Assembly: GCF_017573465.1 (NCBI RefSeq)
Contig: NZ_JAGEPF010000028.1
Location: forward strand, 62,001 to 126,000
Reading direction: 5' to 3'
Length of the DNA: 64,000 bases
Source: Actinomadura violacea
Lineage (GTDB): Bacteria > Actinomycetota > Actinomycetes > Streptosporangiales > Streptosporangiaceae
In this document: positions 24,192 through 33,116 of the stretch, piece after piece
How the letters are laid out: each line of letters opens with the position of its first letter
Numbering within the stretch: position 1 is the stretch's first letter
The notes under the pieces: model-generated
What the model was told of the DNA's origin: nothing
The model's database searches: none
What the model saw: only the letters and a program-made list of their open reading frames with translations
Translations under genes and position numbers: made by a program

Positions 24192-25384
24192 GAGGTGGCG
24201 GTGATGTCGGCCTGGCCGTTCCAGCGGTGCGCGAGGGCGGTGCGTTCGGTGTTCTGCTGGCCGAGCAGGGGCGGGGGAGCGGCGGGGCGCAGCGGTTCAC
24301 CGTCGTGCAGGACGCCGCTGCCGGCGACCTTGAGGACGCGTTCGGAACCGTCGGGGAACGGTAGTTCGGTGAAGAAGCCGCGGTGTTCGAGCTGGTCGAG
24401 TTCGACGGCCTGGGGGACGGTGACGACCCGGGCGGCGGGGACGCCGGCGGGGCTGAGGATCCGCTCCCATTCGGCGGCGGTGCGGCGGCGCAGGGCGAGG
24501 TTCAGCTCCTCGGTGAGTTCGTCGCGGTGGAGCTTGCGCTGTTCCCGGTCGGCGAACCGGGGGTCGGTGCGGAGCTCGCGCCGGCCGAGGAGGTCGCACA
24601 GCGTCTCGAACTGCTGCTGGCGGTTGGCGGCGATGTTGAGCGGGCCGTCGGCGGCCTCGAAGGTGCCCGAGGGCGCGGCGGTGGCGTTCTGGGTCCCCAT
24701 CGGTTCGGGCGGGACGCCGCTGACGACGTAGTTCGAGATCGCCCAGCCCATCGCCGAGACCGCGGACTCCAGCATGGAGACGTCAAGGAACGTTCCTTTT
24801 CCGGTGCGCGCACGGCCTGCGAGGGCGGCGGAGATGTGGAGCGCGGCGGTCAGGCCTCCCACGGTGTCGCAGACGGGGAAGCCGATGCGCTGGGGAGCGG
24901 TCTCCTTGGTGCCGGTGATGCTCATCATCCCGGAGAGGCCCTGGATGATCTGGTCGTAGGCGGGCGCCTGGCTCATCGGACCGGTCTGCCCGAAGCCGGA
25001 GATGGCGCAGTAGACGAGCCCGGGGTTCAGTTCGCGCAGGCGGGGCCAGCCGAAGCCGAGCCTGGCGAGGACGCCGGCGCGGAAGTTCTCCACGAGGACG
25101 TCGGCGCCGCGGACCATGTCCTCGAAGCCGGCGCGGCCGGAGGCGTCCTTGAGGTCGATCTCGACGGACTTCTTGCCCGCGTTCTGCGCCAGGAAGGAGG
25201 CGCCGAGGCCGGACCGGTTCAGCTCGGCGTCGGGCCCGAGGTGCCGGGCGAGGTCGCCGTGCCCCGGAACCTCGATCTTGACGACCTCGGCCCCCAGCAG
25301 CATCAGCTGGTAGCCGCAGTACGGGCCGGCCAGCACGTTGGTGAGGTCGAGGACCCGGATGCCGCTGAGCGGTCGCTTGGGCAT
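24188..25384 (-). CDS. CaiB/BaiF family (class III) CoA-transferase
   Basis: The 398-residue protein is a family III CoA-transferase: RVLDLTNVLAGPYCGYQLMLLG (residues 10-31, in parts), VVKIEVPGHGD, VLVENFRAG and the catalytic Asp144 in APAYDQIIQG. It moves CoA from a donor thioester to a carboxylic acid. ATG 25384 is chosen because GGAG lies 8 nt upstream; ATG 25390 is the alternative. The gene is translationally coupled to the citryl-CoA-lyase-like gene and follows an IclR regulator 43 bp upstream on the same strand, so the three probably form one operon. Confidence 0.9.
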   Translation of the reverse strand: MPKRPLSGIRVLDLTNVLAGPYCGYQLMLLGAEVVKIEVPGHGDLARHLGPDAELNRSGLGASFLAQNAGKKSVEIDLKDASGRAGFEDMVRGADVLVENFRAGVLARLGFGWPRLRELNPGLVYCAISGFGQTGPMSQAPAYDQIIQGLSGMMSITGTKETAPQRIGFPVCDTVGGLTAALHISAALAGRARTGKGTFLDVSMLESAVSAMGWAISNYVVSGVPPEPMGTQNATAAPSGTFEAADGPLNIAANRQQQFETLCDLLGRRELRTDPRFADREQRKLHRDELTEELNLALRRRTAAEWERILSPAGVPAARVVTVPQAVELDQLEHRGFFTELPFPDGSERVLKVAGSGVLHDGEPLRPAAPPPLLGQQNTERTALAHRWNGQADITATS

Positions 25385-25427
25385 GCGCATTGCTCCTTCA
25401 GGTCACGGCGGGCGTCCGGTGCGCGGG

Positions 25428-26219
25428 TCAGCGCGCGGGACTGAGCGGGTGGTCGAAGCCGCGTTCGGACATCTCCTCGGCGACCTGGCGCAGGTCGGCG
25501 GCGTACTGCTCGACGACGTCGTCGGGGAACCGGACGGTGGGGCCGCTGAGCGACAGGGCCGCGATGACCGCGCCGGAGCGTCCGATGACCGGGACGGCGA
25601 CCGCGGACAGGCCGTCCTCGCGTTCGCCGTGGCTGACGGCCCATCCCCGGTGGGCCGCTTCGTCGATCCATTCGCGCAGCCGCTTGACGTGGCCCTCCCC
25701 GTAGGGGGAGCTGACGGCGATCCGCTTGAGGAGGGTGTCGGGGGCGTCGCGCAGGAGGGCTTTGGACGAGGCTCCGGCCCACAGCGGCAGTTCGTCGCCG
25801 ATGTGGACGACGTGGCGCAGCGGTTGCGGGCTCTCCTGCTGGGCGACGCAGACCCGGTAGATGTCGCGGAGCATGTAGAGGTTGACCGTCTCGCGGCGGC
25901 GGGCTCCGAGGTCGCGCATGAACTTGCGGGTCTCGGGCGGCAGTTCCCAGCTGCTGCGGGCCAGGTGGGCCCAGCGCCAGAGGCCGGGGCCGGGGAGGTA
26001 GCCGTTGGGCGCCGCCCACAGCAGCCCGTTCTGCTCGAGCGTCTGCACGAGCCGGATGACCGTCGTCTTGGCCAGGCCGGTCGCCTCGACGATCTCGCGG
26101 ATCGAGATCACGGGGCGTTCCTCGCCGAGCAGCGACATGATCTCGACGGCGCGCTGGACGCTGCGGACGCCTTGGGCGTCGGCCGCCGGCTCGGCGCCGG
26201 CCTTCTTCGCTGGGCTCAC
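25428..26219 (-). CDS. IclR family transcriptional regulator
   Basis: The 263-residue protein has the IclR N-terminal winged helix (VQRAVEIMSLLGEERPVISI, then IVEATGLAKTTVIRLVQTLEQNGLL, residues 20-70) and a GAF-like effector domain with ELPLWAGASSKALL and SVAVPV-type AVAVPVIGRSG. GTG 26219 is selected since VSPAKK starts a normal leader and upstream sequence is Arg/Pro-rich. It heads the CoA-transferase/lyase operon and is divergent from the aldehyde dehydrogenase cluster. Palindromes in the 420-bp gap (26361-26376 and 26614-26626) are likely targets. Confidence 0.88.
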   Translation of the reverse strand: MSPAKKAGAEPAADAQGVRSVQRAVEIMSLLGEERPVISIREIVEATGLAKTTVIRLVQTLEQNGLLWAAPNGYLPGPGLWRWAHLARSSWELPPETRKFMRDLGARRRETVNLYMLRDIYRVCVAQQESPQPLRHVVHIGDELPLWAGASSKALLRDAPDTLLKRIAVSSPYGEGHVKRLREWIDEAAHRGWAVSHGEREDGLSAVAVPVIGRSGAVIAALSLSGPTVRFPDDVVEQYAADLRQVAEEMSERGFDHPLSPAR

Positions 26220-26639
26220 TGGTCCTCGGTCTCCCCGATGTCGGCGGTAACGTCCGGAAAGCTTGGCGCACTTCGCCCGGCCGCGGCGGGAGAACGCCGG
26301 GGCGGCGCGCGGCCCCCGATGCGGTCGGGACGGCTCGTACGTTACACGCAGTCCATACAGCGGTCTAGTTGGACCGTCAGTCGGTCTTTTGAGGCGTGTG
26401 CGGGAAGTTTCGACCCTCCCCTTCCCCTGGTGAGCCACGTCACCTATAACTAACTCACTGGTTCGAACATTAAGCGCGTGCCGGGGAGGTGGTGCGGGTG
26501 CCCGGCCGGGAGATCCGCGGGGTCGGTCGCCGCAACTTTCTCGCGGAGGGCCCTTGTCAGCCGTCGGTGCGGCCCCGTACGTTGACTCGAAGTCCGCACA
26601 ATGGCACTAACAGTCCGCTTAGCGGATCGGGAGGCACGG
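26220..26639. promoter_or_regulatory. 420-bp divergent control region with IclR-type palindromes
   Basis: No gene is seen. The region holds CGGTC-TAGTTG-GACCG (26361-26376), overlapped by GTCCA (26351-26355) paired with TGGAC (26370-26374); and near the ALDH start a palindrome TCCGCT-T-AGCGGA (26614-26626) plus two direct AGTCCGC copies 21 bp apart (26591 and 26612). The left group suits autoregulation of the IclR gene, the right group the ALDH operon. Confidence 0.55.
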
Positions 26640-28118
26640 ATGCTTGAAGCGGTGCTCGCGGCGGCGGCCGAGGGCGAGCCGGTGCAGGCGGCGGCACTGG
26701 TCGGTGGCCGGTGGAAGCGGCAGGGGCCGCAGAACGAGCGCATCGGGCCCTACCTGCGCAGCCCGGTCAGCCAGGCGCCGGCGGCGGGCGCCGCGGACGT
26801 TCGGGCGGTCCGCGACCACGCGCGTTCGGCCGCCCGCACGGTGGCGAGGCTCGCGCCGGCGTCGCGGGCCGAGGTGCTGGAGAAGGCGTCGCGCGCCGCC
26901 ACCGAGAACCGCGACGGGCTCGCCCGGCTCCTCGCCCTGGAACTGGGAAAGCCGCTCAAGGACGGGCGCGGCGAGATCGACCGGGTCGCCGACACGTTCG
27001 CCGTGTGCGCCGCCGAGGCCCGGCGGATCGGCGGGGACAACCTGCCGGTGGCCGGATGGGCGCGCGGCACCGGCAACACCGCCTTCACCTACCGGGCCCC
27101 GGCCGGCGTCGCCCTGGCCATCACGCCGTTCAACGCCCCCGCGAACCTCCTCGCGCACAAGCTGGGCGCCTCGTTCGCCGCCGGCAACACCACGATCGTC
27201 AAGGCACCGCCCCAGGCGCCCGCCGTGTCCACGGCGATCGTGGCGCTGCTGGTCGAGGCCGGGATGCCGTACGAGGCCGTCCAGCTGCTGCACGGGGACG
27301 GGGCCGTGGGCGCCGAGCTGTGCGCCGCGGACGAGGTCGCCGTCATCAGCTTCACCGGCAGTGCCGCGACCGGGAACGCGGTCGCGAGGGCGGCCGGGGC
27401 CAAGCGCCTGGTGCTGGAGCTGGGCGGCAACGCCGCGACGATCGTGTGCGAGGACGCCGACATAGCCGAAGCCGCCCGGATCTGCGCCCGCACCGGCTAC
27501 AGCAACTCCGGCCAGAGCTGCATCTCCGTCCAGCGCGTGTACGTGCACCGGTCCAGGTTCGAGGAGTTCCTCGACCTGTTCACCGGCCACGTGGAGTCGC
27601 TGACCGTGGGCGACCCCCTGGACCCCGGCACCGACGTCGGCTCGATGGTCGACGACGACGCGGCCGAACGCGTCGTGCGGTGGAGCGCGGAGGCCGCCGA
27701 GGCGGGCGCCCGCGTGCTGCTCGGCGGCAAGCGCGACGGTGCCACGGCGATGCCCACGATCGTCGCCGACCCGCCCGCCACCTGCTCGGTCGTCAGGGAG
27801 GAGGCCTTCGGCGCACTCGTCGCGGTGCTCCCGTTCGACGATCTGGACCAGGCGATCGAGCAGTGCAACGAGAGCCGGTACGGGCTCCAGGCCGGCCTGT
27901 TCACCCGGGACATGGACCGGATCATCACCGCGTGGCGCGACCTGGAGGTCGGCGGGCTCGTCGTCAACGGGTCGTCCAACTTCCGGCTGGACCACGTGCC
28001 GTTCGGTGGCGTCAAGGATTCCGGCTTCGGGCGCGAGTCGCCCCGGTGCATGATCGACGACTACACCGTCGTCAAGACGATGATGCTGCGCGGCACCTCC
28101 CTGTGGGGCACCGCGTGA
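26640..28118 (+). CDS. Aldehyde dehydrogenase family protein
   Basis: The 492-residue NAD(P)-dependent dehydrogenase has Asn near 164 (ITPFNAPAN), Glu260 (LELGGNAAT) and nucleophile Cys294 (NSGQSCISVQ), the full catalytic set. It oxidises an aldehyde to an acid or an acyl thioester. ATG 26640 is preferred because GGGAGG lies 5 nt upstream, while an in-frame ATG at 26601 would place the palindrome at 26614-26626 inside the gene. It overlaps the next gene by GTGA (28115-28118), starting a three-enzyme block with an alcohol dehydrogenase and a ThDP enzyme. Confidence 0.9.
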   Translation: MLEAVLAAAAEGEPVQAAALVGGRWKRQGPQNERIGPYLRSPVSQAPAAGAADVRAVRDHARSAARTVARLAPASRAEVLEKASRAATENRDGLARLLALELGKPLKDGRGEIDRVADTFAVCAAEARRIGGDNLPVAGWARGTGNTAFTYRAPAGVALAITPFNAPANLLAHKLGASFAAGNTTIVKAPPQAPAVSTAIVALLVEAGMPYEAVQLLHGDGAVGAELCAADEVAVISFTGSAATGNAVARAAGAKRLVLELGGNAATIVCEDADIAEAARICARTGYSNSGQSCISVQRVYVHRSRFEEFLDLFTGHVESLTVGDPLDPGTDVGSMVDDDAAERVVRWSAEAAEAGARVLLGGKRDGATAMPTIVADPPATCSVVREEAFGALVAVLPFDDLDQAIEQCNESRYGLQAGLFTRDMDRIITAWRDLEVGGLVVNGSSNFRLDHVPFGGVKDSGFGRESPRCMIDDYTVVKTMMLRGTSLWGTA

Positions 28119-29116
28119 AGGCGGCCGTCCTGCTCGCGCCGGACGACGTCGCCGTGGTCGACGACCGGCCGGAGCCGTCCTGCGGCCCGCGGGACGTCGT
28201 CGTCGCCGTCCACGGTGTCGGCCTCTGCGGGTCCGACCTGGCCGTCGTCTCGGGGCGCCGCCCGGTGCCCGCCCTGCCCTGGGTGCTCGGGCACGAGGCG
28301 TTCGGCGTCGTCGTCGCCACCGGCGACGAGGTCGCCGACCGGTCGCCGGGGCAGCGCGTCGTCATCGAACCGAACTATCCCTGCCTGGAATGTTCGGACT
28401 GCCGGACCGCTGCGACGGCGGGCTGCCGCCGCCGCCGAGCCGTCGGCATCACCGAGCCCGGACTGCTCGCCGAACGCGTCGCGGTCCCCGCGCGGTTCAC
28501 CTGGCCCGTTCCCGAATCCTGGGACGACGCCGACGCGGTGTGCGTCGAGCCGTTCGCGGTCGCGCTCAACGCCGTCCGCATGAGCGGCCTCGCCAGGGGC
28601 GACAGATGCCTGGTCGTCGGCGCCGGCTCGCAGGGGCTGCTCGTCTCCCTGGCCGTCGCGCACGCCGGTGGAGAGCCCTACATCATCGAGCCCCACGAAG
28701 GACGCCGCGCCCTGGCGCTCGAACTCGGTGCGCACGATGCCGGCTCGCTCGCCGCGGCGACGGCCTTCCCCGCGGTGATCGAGACCTCCGGCGCACCGGA
28801 GGCGTTCGAACGGGCACTGGAACGCACCGCGCCCGGCGGTTCCCTCATCGCCGTCGGCCAGAGCCCGCGCCCCGCCCGGCTCACCACCTTCACCCTCGTG
28901 CAGCAGCGGCTGACCGTCCGCGGCTGCCTCATCTACGACCACCCGGCGGACTTCCGCCGCACCATCGCGATGCTCGACGAGCACGACCTGCATCCCGGCC
29001 GTGTCCTGCGCGAACGCTTCGAGTTCGCCGAGGCGCCGAAGGCGTTCGCACGCGCCGCCGAGATCGCCGGCAAGACCTGGATCAGCCTGCCCCGAACCGA
29101 GGAGATGCCCTCATGA
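28115..29116 (+). CDS. Zinc-dependent alcohol dehydrogenase (MDR family)
   Basis: The 333-residue medium-chain dehydrogenase has catalytic zinc residues in GLCGSD and LGHEAFG, four cysteines for the structural zinc in YPCLECSDCRTAATAGC, and the nucleotide loop VVGAGSQG. It interconverts an alcohol and a carbonyl with NAD(P). GTG 28115 overlaps the ALDH stop and its own TGA overlaps the ThDP enzyme start, so the three enzymes are made together. The substrate is not evident; a hydroxy acid or polyol would fit the later steps. Confidence 0.88.
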   Translation: MKAAVLLAPDDVAVVDDRPEPSCGPRDVVVAVHGVGLCGSDLAVVSGRRPVPALPWVLGHEAFGVVVATGDEVADRSPGQRVVIEPNYPCLECSDCRTAATAGCRRRRAVGITEPGLLAERVAVPARFTWPVPESWDDADAVCVEPFAVALNAVRMSGLARGDRCLVVGAGSQGLLVSLAVAHAGGEPYIIEPHEGRRALALELGAHDAGSLAAATAFPAVIETSGAPEAFERALERTAPGGSLIAVGQSPRPARLTTFTLVQQRLTVRGCLIYDHPADFRRTIAMLDEHDLHPGRVLRERFEFAEAPKAFARAAEIAGKTWISLPRTEEMPS

Positions 29117-30933
29117 CCGTGGACGTCCGGCCCCAGAGCGACCCCGCGGTGGCGGTGTCCGCGGCGGAGGCGCTCGTCCGGCAGCTCGAAGGCTACGGCG
29201 TCGAGTACGTCTTCGGGACCTGCGGCCACACCAACATCGCCCTGCTGGACGTGCTGGGCCGCAGCCCGATCGAGTTCGTCATCGCCCGGCACGAGCAGGC
29301 CGCCGCGCACGCCGCCGACGGCTACGCCCGCGCGTCCGGACGGCCGGGCGTCCTGCTCGTGCACGTCGGGCCCGGCATGATGAACGCCGTCACCGGCGTG
29401 GCGACCGCCGCGCTCGACTCCGTCCCGCTGGTCGCCATCGCCGGGGACGTGCCGTCCTACTACCGGGGGCGGCATCCGCACCAGGAGGTCAACCTCCACA
29501 ACGACGCGGACCAGACCGCCATCTACCGGCCGTTCGTCAAGCGCGCCTGGCATGTGCACCGCGCCGAGGACCTCGGGCGGTTCACCGAGCGGGCGTTCTG
29601 GACCGCCACCTCCGGACGTCCCGGGGCGGTTCTGCTGAACGTCCCCATGGACCTGTTCTCCCGCCCGGTCACCCCTGCGGACCATCCGCTCCCCGCGTAC
29701 GAGTCCATCCCCGACCTGCCGGCCTCGACCGCCGAGCGCATCGCGGCGCGCCTCGCCGAGGCCGAGCGTCCGCTGATCTACCTCGGCGGCGGGCTGCGGG
29801 GTGAGACGGGCCGTCGCGCGCTGCTGTCCCTCGCCGAGCATCTGGACGTTCCGATCGTCCATTCGCTGATGGGCAAGGGCGCCGTCCCCGACGACCACCC
29901 GCTGCTGCTCGGCATGCCGGGCTTCTGGGGACTGCGGACCACCAACGACTACGCGCGCGACGCCGACGTCGTCCTGGCCCTCGCGACCAGGTTCGCCGAG
30001 ACCGACGCCAGCTCCTGGGACGACCGCTACACCTGGAACATCGGCGGCCTGGACTCCCCGGAGCCGTCGGGCCGGCTCATCCAGATCGACATCGACGCCG
30101 CGGAGATCGGGCGCAACTACCCGGTCGAGATCGGCGCCGTCGCCGACGTGACTCTCGCGGTCGAGGCGATCGGCAAGGCCATGCTGGACGTCCACCCCGA
30201 CCCCGTCGACCGCCCCCAGTTGCGCGAACGGATCCGCATCGCCCGCACCGAGCTGTTCGAGCAGAGCCGGGAGCGGGGCCGCGCCGCCGACTTCCCGCTC
30301 CGCCCCGAACGCATCCTCGCCGACCTCCGCGATGCGCTGCCGTCCGACGCGGTGCTGGTCACCGACGTCGGCTGGAACAAGAACGGCGTCGCCCAGTGCT
30401 ACGAGCTGCCCGCCGAGGGCCGCTTCATCACGCCCGGCGGCGCGTCCACGATGGGCTTCGGCCCGGCGGCGGCGGTCGGTGTGCAGATCGGCGCCCCGGA
30501 CCGCGTCGTGGTCGCGCTCGTCGGTGACGGCGGGATGAGCGCGCAGCTCCCCGCGGTCCCCATGGCGGTCGAGCAGGGACTGCCGGTGATCTTCGTGGTG
30601 ATGAACAACCGCGCCCACGGCACGATCGCCGACCTGCAGGCCGCCAACTTCGGTGCGAGCCACGGCTGCGAGTTCCGCGATCCCGAAGGCCGCCCCTACA
30701 GCCCCGACTTCGCCGCCTACGCCGAGGCGTGCGGAGCCGACGGACACCGGATCACCGCAACGGACGCCCTGCTGCCGGCGTTGCGCGCTGCCATCGCCGC
30801 ACGCCGCCCGGCCGTCCTGGACGTCCCGATGGTCAACGAGCCCGTGCCCACACCCGGGCACTGGAACATCAACGACATCTACCAGGGTGTCTTCCCCGAC
30901 GACAGCGGCCACCCCTCGCCGTCCACCGCCTGA
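29113..30933 (+). CDS. Thiamine-diphosphate-dependent enzyme (acetolactate synthase/2-hydroxyacyl lyase superfamily)
   Basis: The 606-residue protein has the three-domain layout of the acetohydroxyacid synthase superfamily: N-terminal PYR domain with catalytic Glu61 (RHEQAAAHAADGYAR), central DHS-like domain, and C-terminal PP domain with the ThDP/Mg motif GDG (471-473) to NN (498-499). The start overlaps the ADH stop. It lacks obvious FAD-specific sequence that would mark a biosynthetic acetolactate synthase, and no small subunit is adjacent, so a catabolic decarboxylase or C-C lyase is more likely. The following genes encode an importer that may bring in its substrate. Confidence 0.85.
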   Translation: MTVDVRPQSDPAVAVSAAEALVRQLEGYGVEYVFGTCGHTNIALLDVLGRSPIEFVIARHEQAAAHAADGYARASGRPGVLLVHVGPGMMNAVTGVATAALDSVPLVAIAGDVPSYYRGRHPHQEVNLHNDADQTAIYRPFVKRAWHVHRAEDLGRFTERAFWTATSGRPGAVLLNVPMDLFSRPVTPADHPLPAYESIPDLPASTAERIAARLAEAERPLIYLGGGLRGETGRRALLSLAEHLDVPIVHSLMGKGAVPDDHPLLLGMPGFWGLRTTNDYARDADVVLALATRFAETDASSWDDRYTWNIGGLDSPEPSGRLIQIDIDAAEIGRNYPVEIGAVADVTLAVEAIGKAMLDVHPDPVDRPQLRERIRIARTELFEQSRERGRAADFPLRPERILADLRDALPSDAVLVTDVGWNKNGVAQCYELPAEGRFITPGGASTMGFGPAAAVGVQIGAPDRVVVALVGDGGMSAQLPAVPMAVEQGLPVIFVVMNNRAHGTIADLQAANFGASHGCEFRDPEGRPYSPDFAAYAEACGADGHRITATDALLPALRAAIAARRPAVLDVPMVNEPVPTPGHWNINDIYQGVFPDDSGHPSPSTA

Positions 30934-30988
30934 GCCCGCCTTCCGGGCACCCATCCACCCCGACATCCCCACCCACCGAGGTGAATCC

Positions 30989-32146
30989 ATGCGCACCACC
31001 CCCCGACTCCGTGTCTCCGCCCTGGCCGCCGGAGTCCTCGCTGCGGGCCTGACCGCGGCCTGCGGCGCCCCCGGTGAGTCGAAGGACTCCGGCTCCGGCG
31101 GCAGCGGCCCCATCAAGATCGCAGTGGTCGACGCGCAGAGCGGGCAGCTCAGCTCGCTCGGCAAGTGGGAGTACAAGGGCGCCAAGCTCGCCGTCGACGA
31201 ATGGAACAAGGCCGGCGGCATCAACGGCCGCACCGTCAAACTCGACGTCTTCGACGACCAGGGCGACCCGACCGTCGGCACGAACATCGCCCGCAAGATC
31301 GGCAGCCAGCACTACATCGCGATGATCGGCACCGCGGAGAGCGCCGTCACCATCGCGATGGCGCCGACCCTGCGCCAGGAGGGGATCCCGAACATCGCCT
31401 CGGGGCAGTCCAACGGGATGGTGGCGCTCAAGAGCCCGTTCCTGTTCCTCAACGGGCCCACGTCCACGACCTACGACGAGACGCTCGCCAAGTACGTCGT
31501 GGACACCAGGAAGATGAAGAAGATCGCGATGATCAGCAACAACGGCTCCTACGGGAAGGGGGAGCACGACGCGTTCCTCAAGGCGCTGACCGACCGCGGC
31601 ATCAAGCCGGTCGCCGACGAGACCGTCACCACCGACCAGAAGGACTTCAGCGCCCAGCTGACCAAGATCCGGCAGAAGTCGCCGGACGTCGTCTTCATCG
31701 GCTCGGAGGAGGTCGAGTCCGGCCTCATCGTCAAGCAGGCCCGCGACCTCGGCATCGACGCGCCGTTCGCCGGCGCCGCCCCGCAGGGCACCCCCGTCTA
31801 CCGCGACACCGCGGGCGTGAAGAACGTCGAGGGCACCATCGTCAGCTCGCCCTACCTCAGCAACGACGTCAGCGACGCGTCCAAGAAGTTCGCCGCCGCC
31901 TACAAGGCCGCCTATGGCGAGGACGCCGAACTGCACGGCGCCAAGGCCTACGACGGAACCTCGATCCTGCTCACCGCGCTGAAGAACAGCGGCGTCGCGA
32001 CGGGCAAGAAGCTGGCCGAGGCGATCCGCGCCGTGCAGTACCAGGGGCTGCTCGGCGACTTCCACTACGACGAGACCGGGGTCGGGATCAAGGCGACCTC
32101 CATCGGGATCATGAAGAACGGGACCGTCGTCAAGGCCGGCGGCTGA
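30989..32146 (+). CDS. ABC transporter substrate-binding lipoprotein, branched-chain amino acid/aromatic acid type
   Basis: The 385-residue protein has a lipoprotein signal (cysteine in LTAACGAPG, near residue 25) and a type I periplasmic binding fold (KIAVVDAQSGQLSSLGKWEY; IAMIGTAESAVTIAMAP; KIAMISNNGSYGKGEHDAF). The family binds branched-chain amino acids but also aromatic and aliphatic carboxylates, which suits a carbon-catabolic cluster. AGGTG precedes the ATG. It is 55 bp after the ThDP enzyme and 100 bp before the permease, so it is probably in the same transcription unit. Confidence 0.9.
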   Translation: MRTTPRLRVSALAAGVLAAGLTAACGAPGESKDSGSGGSGPIKIAVVDAQSGQLSSLGKWEYKGAKLAVDEWNKAGGINGRTVKLDVFDDQGDPTVGTNIARKIGSQHYIAMIGTAESAVTIAMAPTLRQEGIPNIASGQSNGMVALKSPFLFLNGPTSTTYDETLAKYVVDTRKMKKIAMISNNGSYGKGEHDAFLKALTDRGIKPVADETVTTDQKDFSAQLTKIRQKSPDVVFIGSEEVESGLIVKQARDLGIDAPFAGAAPQGTPVYRDTAGVKNVEGTIVSSPYLSNDVSDASKKFAAAYKAAYGEDAELHGAKAYDGTSILLTALKNSGVATGKKLAEAIRAVQYQGLLGDFHYDETGVGIKATSIGIMKNGTVVKAGG

Positions 32147-32246
32147 CCGGCGGACGCCCCGGACGACCGACGGCGGCCGGGCCCCGCGCCCGGCCGCCCG
32201 CCCTCGTCCCCGCCGGTCCGCGGGCCGGCCGCGCAGAAAGAGAACC

Positions 32247-33116
32247 ATGCAGGTCTTCCTTCAGACGCTGATAGGCGGGCTGAGCCTCGGCGCGATCTAC
32301 GCCCTGGTGGCGATGGGGTTCTCCCTCGTCTACCGCACGATGGGCCTGGTCAACTTCGCGCACGCCGACGTGCTCATGATCGGCGCGTACGCCGCGTCCA
32401 CCTTCTACATGTCGACCAAGCTGCCCTTCGCCCTGGCGATGGTGCTGGCCATCGCGGTGACCGGGCTCATCGGGCTGTTCATCGAGCGGGTGCTGCGCCC
32501 GCTGGAGAACAAGGACTTCACCCTGATGCTGATCGGCACGATCGGGTTCGGGATGGTGCTGCAGGCCGTGGCCGTGCTGATCTGGGGCGCGACCGGACGG
32601 GCCGTCCGGACCCCGGTCGGCGGCGCGCCGCTGGAGTTCTTCGGGCTCCGCGTCCGCACCTACGACCTGGTCGTGCTGGCCATCGCCGCGGTGGCGGTGT
32701 TCCTCCTGGTCGCGTTCCTGCAGCGGACCAAGATGGGCGCCGCGATGCAGGCGGTCGCGATGGACCACGAGGCGGCCACCGCGGTCGGCATCCACGTCGG
32801 CCGCAGCAACGCGATCGCGTTCGCGATCGGAGCCGGGCTCGCCGCGCTCGCGGGCGGGCTCGTCGGCCCGCTGCTGTACGTGAACCCGACGATGGGCGGC
32901 ACCATCGGCATCAAGGGCTTCGCGGCGGCGATGCTCGGCGGCTGCGGCAACATCCCGGGGGCCATCGTCGGCGGCTTCGCGATCGGGGTGCTGGACTCCT
33001 TCGCCGCCGGCCACTTCCAGGGCTACTCCGAACTGGTGGTGTTCCTGGTCTTCACCGTGGCCATCATGATCCGCCCGACGGGCCTGTTCGGCGAGACGAC
33101 GGTGAGCCGGGCATGA
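32247..33116 (+). CDS. Branched-chain-type ABC transporter permease LivH
   Basis: The 289-residue LivH-type permease has about eight hydrophobic helices, the starting motif GGLSLGAIYALVAMGFSLVYRTMG LVNFAHAD (split here) and the family stretch AAAMLGGCGNIPGAIVGGF near residue 230. It forms half of the channel for the adjacent binding protein. AGAGAAC lies before the ATG. Its stop overlaps the start of the LivM-LivG fusion. Confidence 0.9.
   Translation: MQVFLQTLIGGLSLGAIYALVAMGFSLVYRTMGLVNFAHADVLMIGAYAASTFYMSTKLPFALAMVLAIAVTGLIGLFIERVLRPLENKDFTLMLIGTIGFGMVLQAVAVLIWGATGRAVRTPVGGAPLEFFGLRVRTYDLVVLAIAAVAVFLLVAFLQRTKMGAAMQAVAMDHEAATAVGIHVGRSNAIAFAIGAGLAALAGGLVGPLLYVNPTMGGTIGIKGFAAAMLGGCGNIPGAIVGGFAIGVLDSFAAGHFQGYSELVVFLVFTVAIMIRPTGLFGETTVSRA

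Noticed and set aside
26601..26639. ATG 26601 as the start of the aldehyde dehydrogenase
   Set aside because: It would place the TCCGCT-T-AGCGGA palindrome inside the gene and lacks a ribosome site; ATG 26640 has GGGAGG.
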